Positions 1-7,903 of a stretch of DNA of 64,000 bases are shown here, in pieces; the stretch's first letter is position 1; every line of letters begins with the position of its first letter. Both the position numbers and the translations under genes were made by a program. Location of the stretch: positions 178,881 through 242,880 of the forward strand of contig NZ_PZJJ01000002.1 of assembly GCF_003044065.1 (NCBI RefSeq). Direction: 5' to 3'. Under the pieces are notes generated by a model. That model had not been told where the DNA came from, made no database searches, and worked only from the letters and a program-made list of their open reading frames with translations. The stretch is from Alkalicoccus saliphilus (GTDB lineage: Bacteria; Bacillota; Bacilli; Bacillales; Salisediminibacteriaceae).

Positions 1-1
1 T

Positions 2-823
2 ACATGGGAAATGTCAGCAATGATTGCTTCCATCAGCGGGAAACCTTCCGGCTTTAAGGACGGAAAAAAGGCCCGGGAAAGCCACGAAAAATGGCTGGAG
101 GAACATATTAAAAATATTAGAAAAGGGAACATCTCTGCAGAAGCTTACACTCCTTCTTATATTGTTGCTCATCATCACGACGATGATGGTAAAAGGTTGA
201 AACTCAATACAGCGGCAGTGGAGCTGAGTAATGCATTTCGTCCGCTGCTTGCAGCAGCCTACTTTATTACTTTTGGTGCTCTGGCTGTGCACCAATATCC
301 TGAAACTGGAGAGAAACTGCGGGAAGATAAAAACAATTACAGTCAGATGTTCACACAGGAGGTCAGGCGCTTTTATCCATTTACGCCGGGGATGGTAGCT
401 AAAGTAAAGAGTTCATTTACTTGGCAGGGATATAAATTCAAGAAAAACAGGCTTGTAGTTCTCGACTTTTTCGGTACGAACAGACATCCTGACACCTGGG
501 AGAAACCGGATCAATTTATTCCAGAAAGATTTCATAAATGGAAAGAAAGCCCATTTTCATTTATTCCAATGGGTGGAGGAGACCACCATACGGGCCACCG
601 CTGTGCAGGTGAATGGCTTACCGTTATAGTAATGCGGGCTGTGTTCCAGTATTTAACGACTAAACTTTCTTATCATGTTCCTGAACAGGACCTCAGCTAT
701 GATTTAAATGAGATGCCGGCTGTTCCTAAAAGCCGATTTATTATAACAGATATCTTGAAAACGAATTCTGATAATCAGGACATACACGCTGAATTTAAAG
801 GACAGACAGTAATTCAGCATTAA
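2..823 (+). CDS. Cytochrome P450 of the CYP152 (fatty-acid peroxygenase) family, 5'-truncated by the window edge
   Basis: This family hydroxylates long-chain fatty acids at the alpha or beta carbon using hydrogen peroxide, without a reductase partner. The reading frame is already open at base 2 (T-W-E-M-S-A-M), so the true start lies outside the window; an internal Met at base 11 is not the start. About 273 codons are visible against roughly 415-420 for B. subtilis CypC, so about the first third is missing. Visible features are the region around FYPFTPGM, the segment FIPERF, and the heme-binding loop GGGDHHTGHRCAGE, whose Cys is the axial heme ligand. The C-terminus runs some 15-20 residues beyond the usual end. 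A strong hairpin lies 120 bases downstream. The family assignment is firm; the exact hydroxylation position cannot be read from the sequence. Confidence 0.93.
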   Translation, partial: TWEMSAMIASISGKPSGFKDGKKARESHEKWLEEHIKNIRKGNISAEAYTPSYIVAHHHDDDGKRLKLNTAAVELSNAFRPLLAAAYFITFGALAVHQYPETGEKLREDKNNYSQMFTQEVRRFYPFTPGMVAKVKSSFTWQGYKFKKNRLVVLDFFGTNRHPDTWEKPDQFIPERFHKWKESPFSFIPMGGGDHHTGHRCAGEWLTVIVMRAVFQYLTTKLSYHVPEQDLSYDLNEMPAVPKSRFIITDILKTNSDNQDIHAEFKGQTVIQH

Positions 824-943
824 TATGAAAATCAGCACAAATGATATCAACGATTTTTACATCGGGCTGCTGTCAGCGTACGGTGTGATATTAGAAAACG
901 AGGAGATATTCCATAAGTGAGAGAGCACGGTTTCGCGCGCACT

Positions 944-979
944 AAACCCTGTCAGATAAATCCTTATCTGACAGGGTTT
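944..979. terminator. Perfect 16-bp inverted repeat between the P450 gene and lrgB
   Basis: AAACCCTGTCAGATAA at 944-959 is perfectly complementary to 964-979, with a four-base loop. It lies between the convergent P450 and lrgB genes. The plus-strand side ends in TTTT followed by AAAA, so it can serve as an intrinsic terminator for the P450 gene, with possible two-way function. Confidence 0.8.
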
Positions 980-1048
980 TAAAACCTTGGTCCATGCTAT
1001 CCAGGAATGTCTCTATGACCCTTTTGAGACGGCCTCCTAACATATGAA

Positions 1049-1708
1049 TTAGAGGACCGTGGTTATTAAAGAAAGAAATATACCGGCACAGGCCATGGCG
1101 GCTGCCGCCGAAGCGCCCTGTAGCTCTCCTTCATTTATAATGTGGGCGGTCCCTATCCCATGGGCAATAGTTCCGACGGCCATGCCTCTGGCAGCAGGGC
1201 TGTTAACGCCGGCTATAGTCAGCAGGCCGGGGCCGAAGACTGCCCCAATAAGTCCGGTGATCATTACAAATACAGCAGTCATTGTAAGATCCCCACCTTG
1301 AAGCTCAGCAAGTTCAAGAGCTATCGGTACGGTAGCAGATTTGACGGTGAGGGACGTTATTAACTGGGAGGAAAGGTAAATTAAATTAGCGGCAGAAAGA
1401 CTGATAAGGGCCGCGGTTAAACTTCCTATTGTAAGACTCCAGAGGAAGGCACGGCTGTACCGGAGTATGATTTTCCGATGTTTATAGACCGGTACTGCGA
1501 GAGCCACCGTTGCCGGACCAAGAACTGCTGTGACGAGGTCAATAACTGGCTCATAGGTGTCCAGGCTGATTCCGAATACGAGCAGAATAACAATCATTGC
1601 AGCTGTACTGGTGAATACAGGAGTAAGTACAGCTACACGGACATTTTTATACAAGCGGCGGGAAGCAAGATAAACAGCAATAGTTATACTAAGTAGAAGA
1701 ACGGTCAT
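1049..1708 (-). CDS. lrgB: LrgB/CidB-family membrane protein
   Basis: Integral membrane protein of the LrgB family (219 aa), partner of LrgA/CidA. Family members act in holin-like control of murein hydrolase export or, in the B. subtilis PftAB pair, as a facilitated pyruvate transporter; the sequence does not decide which. Six or seven hydrophobic segments are visible. Characteristic stretches are the PATVALAVPVY region near residues 85-95 and the C-terminal GTIAHGIGTAHI motif. The start overlaps the end of lrgA by 20 bp, with AAAGGA upstream inside lrgA, so the two are translationally coupled. No lytSR-type two-component system is visible next to it. Confidence 0.9.
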   Translation of the reverse strand: MTVLLLSITIAVYLASRRLYKNVRVAVLTPVFTSTAAMIVILLVFGISLDTYEPVIDLVTAVLGPATVALAVPVYKHRKIILRYSRAFLWSLTIGSLTAALISLSAANLIYLSSQLITSLTVKSATVPIALELAELQGGDLTMTAVFVMITGLIGAVFGPGLLTIAGVNSPAARGMAVGTIAHGIGTAHIINEGELQGASAAAAMACAGIFLSLITTVL

Positions 1709-2075
1709 TTTCTAATTCCTTTCTTCCAGCTATCGACTGAAAAATTTTACCAGTTACAGCTATACCTGCTAATGTACTCAAAAGAAGAATAACAGTTAAT
1801 GAAAAAGCTAACTGAGGGGACAGTGTGCCGACAGCAAGAACTCCGACACATATTGGAATAAAGAAAAAGCCCAGGTGTTTCACGAATAAACCAGCTCCAC
1901 GGTCTACCCAGGATATTGGTATAACACGCGTGATCAGCAGTGTTAACAGTAGAATCAATCCTATTACATTTCCCGGCACTGCAAGTCCAGTTGTTTCAGA
2001 AAACCATGTGCCAATTTGAAACAGCACCCATAAAAGTAAAAATTGTAATGCCAGAGCAGTGAAATCTTTTATCAT
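1689..2075 (-). CDS. lrgA: CidA/LrgA-family holin-like protein
   Basis: Small membrane protein (128 aa, the usual length of CidA/LrgA/YwbH) with four predicted transmembrane helices and the family signature around PGNVIGLILL and VKHLGFFFIPICVG. It forms a pair with the overlapping lrgB gene. The start has a GGGAGA Shine-Dalgarno about 12 bases upstream. Proteins of this family are membrane pores linked to autolysis control or pyruvate flux. Whether this is the cid-like, lrg-like or pft-like pair is not decided by the sequence; the lengths most resemble YwbH/YwbG. Confidence 0.9.
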   Translation of the reverse strand: MIKDFTALALQFLLLWVLFQIGTWFSETTGLAVPGNVIGLILLLTLLITRVIPISWVDRGAGLFVKHLGFFFIPICVGVLAVGTLSPQLAFSLTVILLLSTLAGIAVTGKIFQSIAGRKELENDRSST

Positions 2076-2322
2076 TGAAAATCGTCTCCCTTTAAAAACA
2101 GCAGTTAGAAATAAAAAGCATATTTCTTTGACCGGCCGACTGAGTGAAGAAGGAGCCGGTTAGTTTTTTATTATAACTTATCCATAAAAAATGAGGGGAT
2201 ATGTATTAAGAATGTGCTTAATAATACGCTGAATATCGTGGTTATATAGCAGAACTATTAAGAACATTCATTGAAAGTATAACGCAGCAAAGTTTTTTTA
2301 CAACTTTTATCCGACGTTAAAG

Positions 2323-2352
2323 GAGGCGCTGCGGCATGTGCCGCAGCGCCTC
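2323..2352 (-). terminator. Terminator of the BH0509-like small gene
   Basis: GAGGCGCTGCGGCA at 2323-2336 pairs perfectly with 2339-2352 (14 bp, two-base loop). On the minus strand it sits 17 bases after the stop of the small gene at 2369. The following sequence is CCTTTAACG, a weak U-tract. Confidence 0.7.
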
Positions 2353-2368
2353 TGAAGAGATTAAAAGC

Positions 2369-2521
2369 TTAAATAAGTTCTTCGTACATTTCATATCTAT
2401 CGTAAGTACGGGCATACATATGATCAAGATCCTCATCTGTCATATTCATCAGCTTCTCAGCAGAAGTTTGTCTAACCCTTGTCAAAAAATTAACTATGTT
2501 TTCTCTTTCCATTCTTTTCAT
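2369..2521 (-). CDS. Small acidic protein resembling the BH0509 family (50 aa)
   Basis: A 50-codon gene: it begins MKRMERENIVNFL, contains MTDEDLDHMYARTYD and ends in EELI. The start at 2521 is chosen because GAAGAGGAGC lies nine bases upstream; a second Met three codons in is less well placed. A good promoter (2572-2600) precedes it and a hairpin follows it, so it is a complete transcription unit. The opening ERENIVNFL and the central TD-E-L---Y pattern match my memory of the short BH0509-type proteins common in Bacillaceae. Their function is unknown. It is predicted all-helical with no signal or membrane segment. Confidence 0.75.
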   Translation of the reverse strand: MKRMERENIVNFLTRVRQTSAEKLMNMTDEDLDHMYARTYDRYEMYEELI

Positions 2522-2571
2522 TTTCAACCAGCTCCTCTTCTGTTTTAATACAGTTTTTATTGTGTAAATGT

Positions 2572-2600
2572 ATTGTATAACAGAAGAATTTCAACGTCAA
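2572..2600 (-). promoter_or_regulatory. SigA-type promoter of the BH0509-like gene
   Basis: On the minus strand, TTGACG (2600-2595) is followed after exactly 17 bases by TACAAT (2577-2572). Both boxes are one mismatch from the vegetative consensus. The start codon is about 50 bases downstream. Confidence 0.7.
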
Positions 2601-2729
2601 TACTATTTTCTGATTTTTTTATTAATTTTAATGAAATATAAAACAGTGTATTGAGAGGATTGTTTTTGAAAGGCTGAAATAACTAATATATGTATTAAAA
2701 TTTTCAGAAAAGAAAGACCTTTGTTTTCA

Positions 2730-2755
2730 GGTTAAAGCTGTAATTATATGGGTAA
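2730..2755 (+). promoter_or_regulatory. Candidate SigB-type promoter before the 77-aa gene
   Basis: GGTTAA (2730-2735), a 14-base spacer and GGGTAA (2750-2755) each differ by one base from the SigB consensus GTTTAA-N12-14-GGGTAT. The start codon is 35 bases downstream with an intervening AGGAGGT site. No good vegetative promoter is evident at this place. Inference from sequence only. Confidence 0.45.
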
Positions 2756-2790
2756 ACAATAGATAATACTTTTTATAGGAGGTAACACGG

Positions 2791-3024
2791 ATGAATTTTG
2801 AGGAATTGAACGCGTCAAACAGTACAATCGTACGGGTAGAGGGTATAGAGTACCGGACAACTGATAAACCTCGTGTAGGAAGCAGAGGAGATACGTATAC
2901 TGCACCGGCAATTGACCAGGAGAATAATGAATATGAAATAGAGTGGGCAGTCGTCAACCCTGAGGCTGTCGATGAGAGCGATGCCTGTCAGTGGGACGAA
3001 CCGATAGCAGTGGTAAAAAAGTAA
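2791..3024 (+). CDS. Small acidic protein of unknown function (77 aa)
   Basis: I do not recognise this protein. The gene has an excellent AGGAGGT Shine-Dalgarno nine bases before ATG, a stop, and a strong terminator 50 bases later, so it is very probably real and monocistronic. The product is acidic and soluble, without signal peptide or membrane helix. Alternating hydrophobic/polar stretches (TIVRVEGIEYRT, YEIEWAVVNPEA) suggest a small beta-rich fold. A single Cys occurs near the C-terminus (DACQWDEP). A SigB-like promoter upstream suggests a general-stress role, which is inference. Confidence 0.75.
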   Translation: MNFEELNASNSTIVRVEGIEYRTTDKPRVGSRGDTYTAPAIDQENNEYEIEWAVVNPEAVDESDACQWDEPIAVVKK

Positions 3025-3073
3025 AAGTATGATGTAAAGTAATAAAGACTGGGAAAATACGCGCTGAAAACAT

Positions 3074-3107
3074 AAGAAAGCACCGGCCTGCTGTCCGGTG
3101 CTTTCTT
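3074..3107. terminator. Bidirectional terminator between the 77-aa gene and the Ktr gene
   Basis: AAGAAAGCACCGG (3074-3086) pairs with CCGGTGCTTTCTT (3095-3107) around an eight-base loop. A and T tracts flank both sides, serving the convergent genes at 2791 and 3123. Confidence 0.85.
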
Positions 3108-3122
3108 CCTTGCCGAAGATAT

Positions 3123-3779
3123 TCAAAGCTCTCCTTCGCGGAATCTGCGGAGATCTCTTTTATCTCCAATCATTATTAAAATGTCTCCTTTTTGTATAGG
3201 AGCAGCAGGATCTGGAGTGACGTCGACTTTGTCCAGCTGCTTAATAGCAATAATAGTACATCCGTAATTTTTGCGGGGGTCGAGTTCGATAAGCGTTTTA
3301 CCGGATATTTTCTTTGTGGCCAGCATTTCAATGATGCTGTAATCAGCAGATAAATCGATATAATCAAGTACAGTGTCCGACGTGAGATAAGCTGCTATTC
3401 TGCTTCCCATTTCTTTTTCAGGATGGAAAACACGATCTGCACCGATTTTTTCAAGTACCTTGTGGTGATAGTTGTTTTGGGCCTTTACCCATACGTTCGG
3501 TACGTTATGATCTTTTACATGAAGAGTTGTCAGAATGCTGGCTTGAATATCGTCGCCTATAGCAACGATGACATAATTAAAATTACGTATGCCGACTTTT
3601 TCTAATAGAGCTTCATCTGTCCCATTGCCGACAAAAGTATACGTAGAAAAATCTTTTACAGCTGTTATTTTCGTTTCATCCGTATCAATAGCAAACACTT
3701 CGTGGCCCATGTGATACAGCTCTTTACATATGCTTGATCCGAACCTGCCGAGTCCTATAACGGCAAACTGTTTTCTCAT
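3123..3779 (-). CDS. ktrC: KtrA/KtrC-type RCK regulatory subunit of a K+ uptake channel
   Basis: Cytoplasmic gating ring of a Ktr potassium channel (218 aa, the usual size). It has an N-terminal Rossmann RCK_N domain with GLGRFGSS near the N-terminus and an acidic DTDE at the end of the second strand, which bind ATP/ADP or NAD(H). A C-terminal RCK_C domain (about residues 140-218) is the known c-di-AMP site in this family. ATG at 3779 is preferred over an in-frame TTG at 3788 because AGAAGG sits nine bases before the ATG. No membrane partner (ktrB/ktrD) is adjacent, which is typical of ktrC. No c-di-AMP riboswitch is visible upstream, unlike B. subtilis ktrAB. KtrC rather than KtrA is chosen from the solitary context. 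Confidence 0.88.
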   Translation of the reverse strand: MRKQFAVIGLGRFGSSICKELYHMGHEVFAIDTDETKITAVKDFSTYTFVGNGTDEALLEKVGIRNFNYVIVAIGDDIQASILTTLHVKDHNVPNVWVKAQNNYHHKVLEKIGADRVFHPEKEMGSRIAAYLTSDTVLDYIDLSADYSIIEMLATKKISGKTLIELDPRKNYGCTIIAIKQLDKVDVTPDPAAPIQKGDILIMIGDKRDLRRFREGEL

Positions 3780-3829
3780 AATGTTCAACCTTCTTTACAG
3801 GGGAATAGAAAGACGTTCTGGTCCGGAAA

Positions 3830-3865
3830 AGTATAGCATTTAAGCTTCCACTTTATCAAGCTTAA
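3830..3865 (-). promoter_or_regulatory. Promoter of the Ktr gene with an overlapping inverted repeat
   Basis: Minus-strand TTGATA (3859-3854), an 18-base spacer and TATACT (3835-3830) form a good vegetative promoter. Two arms, TTAAGCTT (3840-3847) and AAGCTTAA (3858-3865), form an inverted repeat with a 10-base gap covering the -35 box and most of the spacer, where a repressor could bind. The remainder of the 3780-4176 gap shows no gene. Confidence 0.55.
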
Positions 3866-4176
3866 GCAGCAGAGGTAATATATTTTAAAAGTGATGTATC
3901 CAGTTTTTCAGAATAGTGCCTGAAGTATGCAGGGCTGAATAAATCTACGGCAGTTATAAATTATATTGTATTTGAGACTGAAGCTTATCCAATAGTTTTT
4001 TTAATAGTTGATAAAATAAAACTTACATAAAACATTTGAAAAACTTGATTCAAAAATATAACTGCCCGTGGTATTATGATAAAGTTCAGCTCAGATATAA
4101 CTGTACTTGTTTAATAAATCTCTAGAGTTCACAAAGTGTGTCGCTTAAAAGTAAGTGTAAGGGTGGGTAATATTAT

Positions 4177-5301
4177 ATGATGGAAGAAATGCCGGATATT
4201 ATAGAGGAAGTGCAGAGAGTGTTCAGCTGGCAGCAGCTCGCAGTCGCTGTAGGGATCTTTCTACTGTTTCTGTTGTTCAGGAAACTATTTACTAATTATG
4301 TTTTTAAGTCAATAATTATGCTGTCACGTAAGATTCATGTAGAGACACTGACAAACGTACTGCTCGCTTTTGAAAAACCGCTTCGCTCATTTTTTGTATT
4401 TGTGGGCTTATACGCATCGATCGTTTATTTTCCCTTTGATAATGATTTTCAGGAGTTTTTTACGAGAGTATTCCGGACATTGATTATCGTCCATGCCGCA
4501 TGGGGACTGTATAATTTAACGTCTTCCAATTCCCTGGTGTTCAACCAGCTCGGAAAGCGTCTTAAGATTGAGTTTGATGACATACTGCTTCCTTTTCTGT
4601 CCAAACTCCTGCGTTTTGCAATTATCGTAATGGCGCTTAGTATTATCGCTTCGGAATGGAATTATAACGTGAGTGGTTTTGTGGCAGGTCTCGGACTGGG
4701 AGGTCTTGCATTTGCGCTTGCTGCACAGGATTCGATCGGAAATTTTTTCGGTGGTGTAATCATTATTACTGAAAAGCCATTTAAGATGGGAGACTGGATT
4801 AAAACCCCTTCCGTGGAAGGTTTCGTAGAGGACATTACGTTCCGAAGTACAAAAATTCGAACTTTTGCAGATTCGCTTGTAACTGTACCTAATTCTACTT
4901 TGGCAAATGAGCCAATAGAAAATATGACTAAAATGGAAAAACGGGAAGTTACTTTTAATTTGAACCTTGTTTATGCCACACCAGCATCAAAAGTAAGAAA
5001 ATGTATAGAACGAATAGAAAGCTTTTTGTATGAAAACGAAGATATAGATGATGAACTGATCATTGTCAGGTTTAACACATTCAATGAAAGCAGCCTTGAT
5101 TTATTTTTATATTTCTTCACCAAGCCTACGGGATGGGTGCCTTATTTAAAAATCAAAGAAGAAGTAAATTTAAAAATATTGGAAATACTTGACGAAGAAG
5201 AAGTGGAAATTGCGTTTCCTTCCCGTTCGCTGTATTTACCCGAACAGTCAAAAAGTGAAGAAAACTCTAAAGAACTCGTATCAACAAAAAAATCAGATTG
5301 A
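4177..5301 (+). CDS. Small-conductance mechanosensitive channel, MscS family
   Basis: Turgor-release channel opening under membrane tension on hypo-osmotic shock. The 374-aa protein has about five N-terminal membrane helices. The pore helix is the Gly/Ala-rich GLGLGGLAFALAAQD (about residues 171-185), followed by the beta domain (TEKPFKMGDWI, FRSTKIRTFADSLVTVPNS) and a mixed C-terminal vestibule domain. The tail is acidic/basic (SKSEENSKELVSTKKSD). ATG ATG at 4177/4180 are both possible starts after GGGTGGG. In B. subtilis the MscS homologue ykuT lies just after ykuQ-ykuR (dapH-dapL); here an MscS gene lies just before dapH, so the neighbourhood is partly conserved. Confidence 0.93.
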   Translation: MMEEMPDIIEEVQRVFSWQQLAVAVGIFLLFLLFRKLFTNYVFKSIIMLSRKIHVETLTNVLLAFEKPLRSFFVFVGLYASIVYFPFDNDFQEFFTRVFRTLIIVHAAWGLYNLTSSNSLVFNQLGKRLKIEFDDILLPFLSKLLRFAIIVMALSIIASEWNYNVSGFVAGLGLGGLAFALAAQDSIGNFFGGVIIITEKPFKMGDWIKTPSVEGFVEDITFRSTKIRTFADSLVTVPNSTLANEPIENMTKMEKREVTFNLNLVYATPASKVRKCIERIESFLYENEDIDDELIIVRFNTFNESSLDLFLYFFTKPTGWVPYLKIKEEVNLKILEILDEEEVEIAFPSRSLYLPEQSKSEENSKELVSTKKSD

Positions 5302-5360
5302 TCTCCGTATTCGTTTTCACAGTGGTGCTTACGCTTTTTCTATCCAGCAAATTTGCTGTT

Positions 5361-5393
5361 ACTGCCCAGTCTTTCACTATGGGCAGTTTTTTT
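5361..5393 (+). terminator. Intrinsic terminator of the mscS gene
   Basis: ACTGCCCA (5361-5368) pairs with TGGGCAGT (5380-5387) and is followed by a run of T to 5393. Confidence 0.85.
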
Positions 5394-5403
5394 ATCTTAT
5401 AGC

Positions 5404-5580
5404 TATGTTCAAGTTCGCTGACGGCTGGAGAAACACTTCGCTTCCACAGGCCTGTTTCCGCTTCGTTTTTAATATAGAAGGGTGTTCTGATGCCCGGGCA
5501 GAGACGCCTTCGGAAGGCGCACAGATCCTTCTGGACAGAAGGGAAGCCACAGGCGAGCAAGGAGATTTAATAGAGACATT
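5404..5580 (+). repeat. Degenerate intergenic repeat beginning with the CGCTGACGGCTGGAG motif
   Basis: The stretch TTCGCTGACGGCTGGAGA (5413-5430) recurs almost unchanged at 54694-54712 and in shorter form at 63796-63809. All three copies lie 5-25 bases downstream of an intrinsic terminator. Beyond the motif the sequence is GC-rich and holds short hairpins such as GCCTTCGGAAGGC. Frames across it contain no convincing protein. It looks like a decayed copy of the dispersed intergenic repeats known in Bacillaceae. The rest of the 5302-5982 gap is this repeat, the terminator above and the repeat at 5726. Confidence 0.5.
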
Positions 5581-5725
5581 CATGCAAAATCATTGCACCA
5601 TAATAGGTGAAAACAGTCTTCTCTATCGTTAGTTTTCCATCTTGTACCTTTTAGTCCGAAAGTAGATAGGTCATGTTCTTTTTACTGGATGTTGTAGTGG
5701 ACATGGAGGGACTCCAGAGTGATGC

Positions 5726-5810
5726 ATCGCCTCCGACGGAAGAAGGATGGAATCAGCTGAAGCCGGTCCGCTCGGAAAGTCTCACCATGGAAACGTCAGC
5801 GAAAGTTTAT
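5726..5810 (+). repeat. Dispersed intergenic repeat, copy 1 (inverted relative to the copies at 20.6 and 58.7 kb)
   Basis: The core AATCAGCTGAAGCCGGTCCG (5751-5770) followed by GGAAAG and later GCGAAAG is the reverse complement of the repeat at 20586-20705 and resembles that at 58743-58880. The 20-base core is identical to the 20.6 kb copy. No transposase gene is associated. Confidence 0.65.
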
Positions 5811-5982
5811 TTTTCTATTCTCAAGGCAGCCACCATGAAAACAATTGCAGAGAGAAAGTAATGAAAAAATATATTCCGTTTAAGTCGACGGTATTGATAT
5901 AAGTTCCGTTTGAGATAATAATAGTGAGGTCTTTTATCGAAAGTGAAAAATTATTTAAAGTCAGGCATAAAAAACAGATCCA

Positions 5983-6011
5983 TTGCATTTTTACGATGTT
6001 ATGAATATGAT
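5983..6011 (+). promoter_or_regulatory. SigA-type promoter of dapH-dapL
   Basis: TTGCAT (5983-5988), a 17-base spacer and TATGAT (6006-6011). The dapH start codon is 39 bases downstream. No lysine riboswitch or T-box elements are seen between promoter and start. Confidence 0.7.
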
Positions 6012-6049
6012 AGAATAGTATTTCACTAGAAATAGGAGGATGATTAATT

Positions 6050-6766
6050 ATGAAACAAATGGATGCAAATGAAATTATTCAGTACATTTCCGATGCGGAA
6101 AAGTCCACGCCGGTAAAAGTACATATTAAAGGTGACCTTGAAAATATTGATTTCGGGACAGAGACAAAATCCTTTATTCAAGGAAATACAGGAGTGCTTT
6201 TCGGTGAGTGGGCGGATATTCAGGAAGCGCTGAAACAAAACGAAAACCGGATCGAAGACTTTGTAGTTGAAAATGACCGTCGTAATTCAGCTATTCCACT
6301 CCTCGATATGAAAAATATTCATGCGCGTATTGAACCGGGAGCTCTGATCCGTGAGCAGGTGGAGATAGGGGATTCAGCTGTCATCATGATGGGTGCTTCA
6401 ATTAATATTGGTTCTGTTGTAGGAGAGGGAACAATGATCGATATGAATGCAGTACTCGGTGGGCGTGCTACAGTTGGTAAGAACTGTCATATTGGAGCAG
6501 GTGCGGTTCTTGCCGGAGTAATTGAACCGCCTTCTGCCAAACCTGTTACGATAGAAGACGGAGTAGTTATCGGAGCGAACGCTGTGGTACTTGAAGGAGT
6601 AACAGTAGGGAAAGGCGCAGTTATTGCAGCAGGAGCAATCGTGACTGAGGATGTGCCGGCCAACACGGTTGCAGCAGGAACTCCAGCCCGGGTCATTAAA
6701 GAAATCGATGATCAGACGAAGGGCAAAACAGAAATTAAAGCTGAACTGCGGAAGCTTAAGAAGTAA
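6050..6766 (+). CDS. dapH: Tetrahydrodipicolinate N-acetyltransferase
   Basis: Acetylates 2,3,4,5-tetrahydropyridine-2,6-dicarboxylate with acetyl-CoA, the entry step of the acetylase branch of meso-diaminopimelate/lysine synthesis. The 238-aa length matches B. subtilis YkuQ (DapH). An N-terminal alpha/beta region (1-85) precedes a left-handed beta-helix of hexapeptide repeats (about 88-215), seen as [41 protein letters not shown] and the closing [17 protein letters not shown] follows AGGAGG by ten bases. The stop codon is directly followed by the dapL start codon, so the genes are coupled. Confidence 0.97.
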   Translation: MKQMDANEIIQYISDAEKSTPVKVHIKGDLENIDFGTETKSFIQGNTGVLFGEWADIQEALKQNENRIEDFVVENDRRNSAIPLLDMKNIHARIEPGALIREQVEIGDSAVIMMGASINIGSVVGEGTMIDMNAVLGGRATVGKNCHIGAGAVLAGVIEPPSAKPVTIEDGVVIGANAVVLEGVTVGKGAVIAAGAIVTEDVPANTVAAGTPARVIKEIDDQTKGKTEIKAELRKLKK

Positions 6767-7903
6767 ATGAATATTAAGTTGGACATTGAGCGCCTGGCGA
6801 CCCGTCGCCGGGCGCTTCATCAAATTCCGGAAGCAGGTTTTCAAGAAGTGAAAACGCAGCAGTTTCTGATCGAAGTACTGCAGTCGTGCCCTCAGGACTA
6901 CTTAACGATCGAGCAGTGGAAGACAGGCCTTGTAGTTTATATAGAAGGAACGAATCCTCGAAAAACGATAGGCTGGCGTGCAGATATAGACGGCCTGCCT
7001 ATTAAGGAAGAAACAGACTATTCTTTTTTGTCAAAGCACGAAGGAATGATGCATGCGTGCGGACATGATTTCCACATGACAATTGGAACAGCAGCTGTGG
7101 AATATTTTGCAGCCAACCAGCCGAAGGATAATATCGTTTTCTTTTTTCAGCCTGCTGAAGAAGGTCCGGGCGGGGCGCTGCCTATGATAGCTTCTGAAGC
7201 TTTTAAAAAATGGCGGCCGGATGAAATGTATGCACTTCATATAGCACCGGAACTACCTGTAGGAACCGTAGCGACAAAGCCGGGAATTTTATTCGCTAAT
7301 ACGAGTGAGCTGTTTATAGACTTTCACGGTCAGGGCGGACATGCAGCCTATCCGCATACAACGGAGGATATGGTTGTTGCAGCCAGCCACTTTGTTACAC
7401 AGCTTCAATCTATCGTTTCCAGGAATGTATCTCCTCTTGATTCTGCAGTTGTGACAATAGGTAAAGTGGAAGCCGGGACCAAACAGAATATTATAGCTGA
7501 TAAAGCGAGAGTGGAAGGAACTATCAGAACATTATCCATGGAAGCTATGAATGAAATTAAAGAAAGAATCGAAGGTATGTGCCGGGGGATCGAAGCATCG
7601 TTTAAGTGCCGTGCTGAAGTGGATTATGGAGCAAACTACTGTCAAGTCTACAACGATGAAAAACTGGCAGAAGAGTTTAGAAAACAAGCGGAAAAAAGTG
7701 AAACTGTATCTTTTGTTCCAAGTGAAAAGGCTATGACAGGAGAAGATTTCGGATATTTTCTTGAAGAAGTGCCCGGTCTTATGTTCTGGCTTGGGGTGAA
7801 CAGCCCCCACGGACTTCATTCAAGCCGTCTGAAACCGGATGAGGAGGCTCTTGTACCTGGTACAGCCTGGGTCATAGAATGGCTGAAAGGGCGTTCTTCC
7901 TGA
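6767..7903 (+). CDS. dapL: N-acetyl-diaminopimelate deacetylase
   Basis: M20-family metallohydrolase that removes the acetyl group from N-acetyl-L,L-diaminopimelate (YkuR in B. subtilis; 378 aa here, close to the family norm). Metal-binding motifs are HACGHDFH (residues 96-103), PAEEGPGG with its conserved Glu pair, and a late GLHSS His. The dimerisation lid lies between (about 180-290, GHAAYPH). The gene starts immediately after the dapH stop with no gap, and the last codons of dapH (AAGCTTAAGAAG) are a poor ribosome site, suggesting coupled translation. With patA (43.1 kb) and dapA (59.2 kb) it forms the acetylase route. Note that dapL also names an unrelated aminotransferase elsewhere. Confidence 0.95.
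   Translation: MNIKLDIERLATRRRALHQIPEAGFQEVKTQQFLIEVLQSCPQDYLTIEQWKTGLVVYIEGTNPRKTIGWRADIDGLPIKEETDYSFLSKHEGMMHACGHDFHMTIGTAAVEYFAANQPKDNIVFFFQPAEEGPGGALPMIASEAFKKWRPDEMYALHIAPELPVGTVATKPGILFANTSELFIDFHGQGGHAAYPHTTEDMVVAASHFVTQLQSIVSRNVSPLDSAVVTIGKVEAGTKQNIIADKARVEGTIRTLSMEAMNEIKERIEGMCRGIEASFKCRAEVDYGANYCQVYNDEKLAEEFRKQAEKSETVSFVPSEKAMTGEDFGYFLEEVPGLMFWLGVNSPHGLHSSRLKPDEEALVPGTAWVIEWLKGRSS

Noticed and set aside
4143..4170. SigB promoter (GGGTAA) immediately before mscS
   Set aside because: Spacing to the only TTAA-type -35 is wrong and the box lies in the ribosome-binding region, six bases from the start codon.
3789..4176. Possible ydaO-type c-di-AMP riboswitch between the ktr and mscS genes
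   Set aside because: None of the conserved aptamer blocks is visible on either strand, although ktr genes often carry one.
5189..5632. 147-codon plus-strand frame through the mscS end and following repeat
   Set aside because: Starts inside mscS in another frame, runs across a terminator and a repeat, and has no ribosome site.
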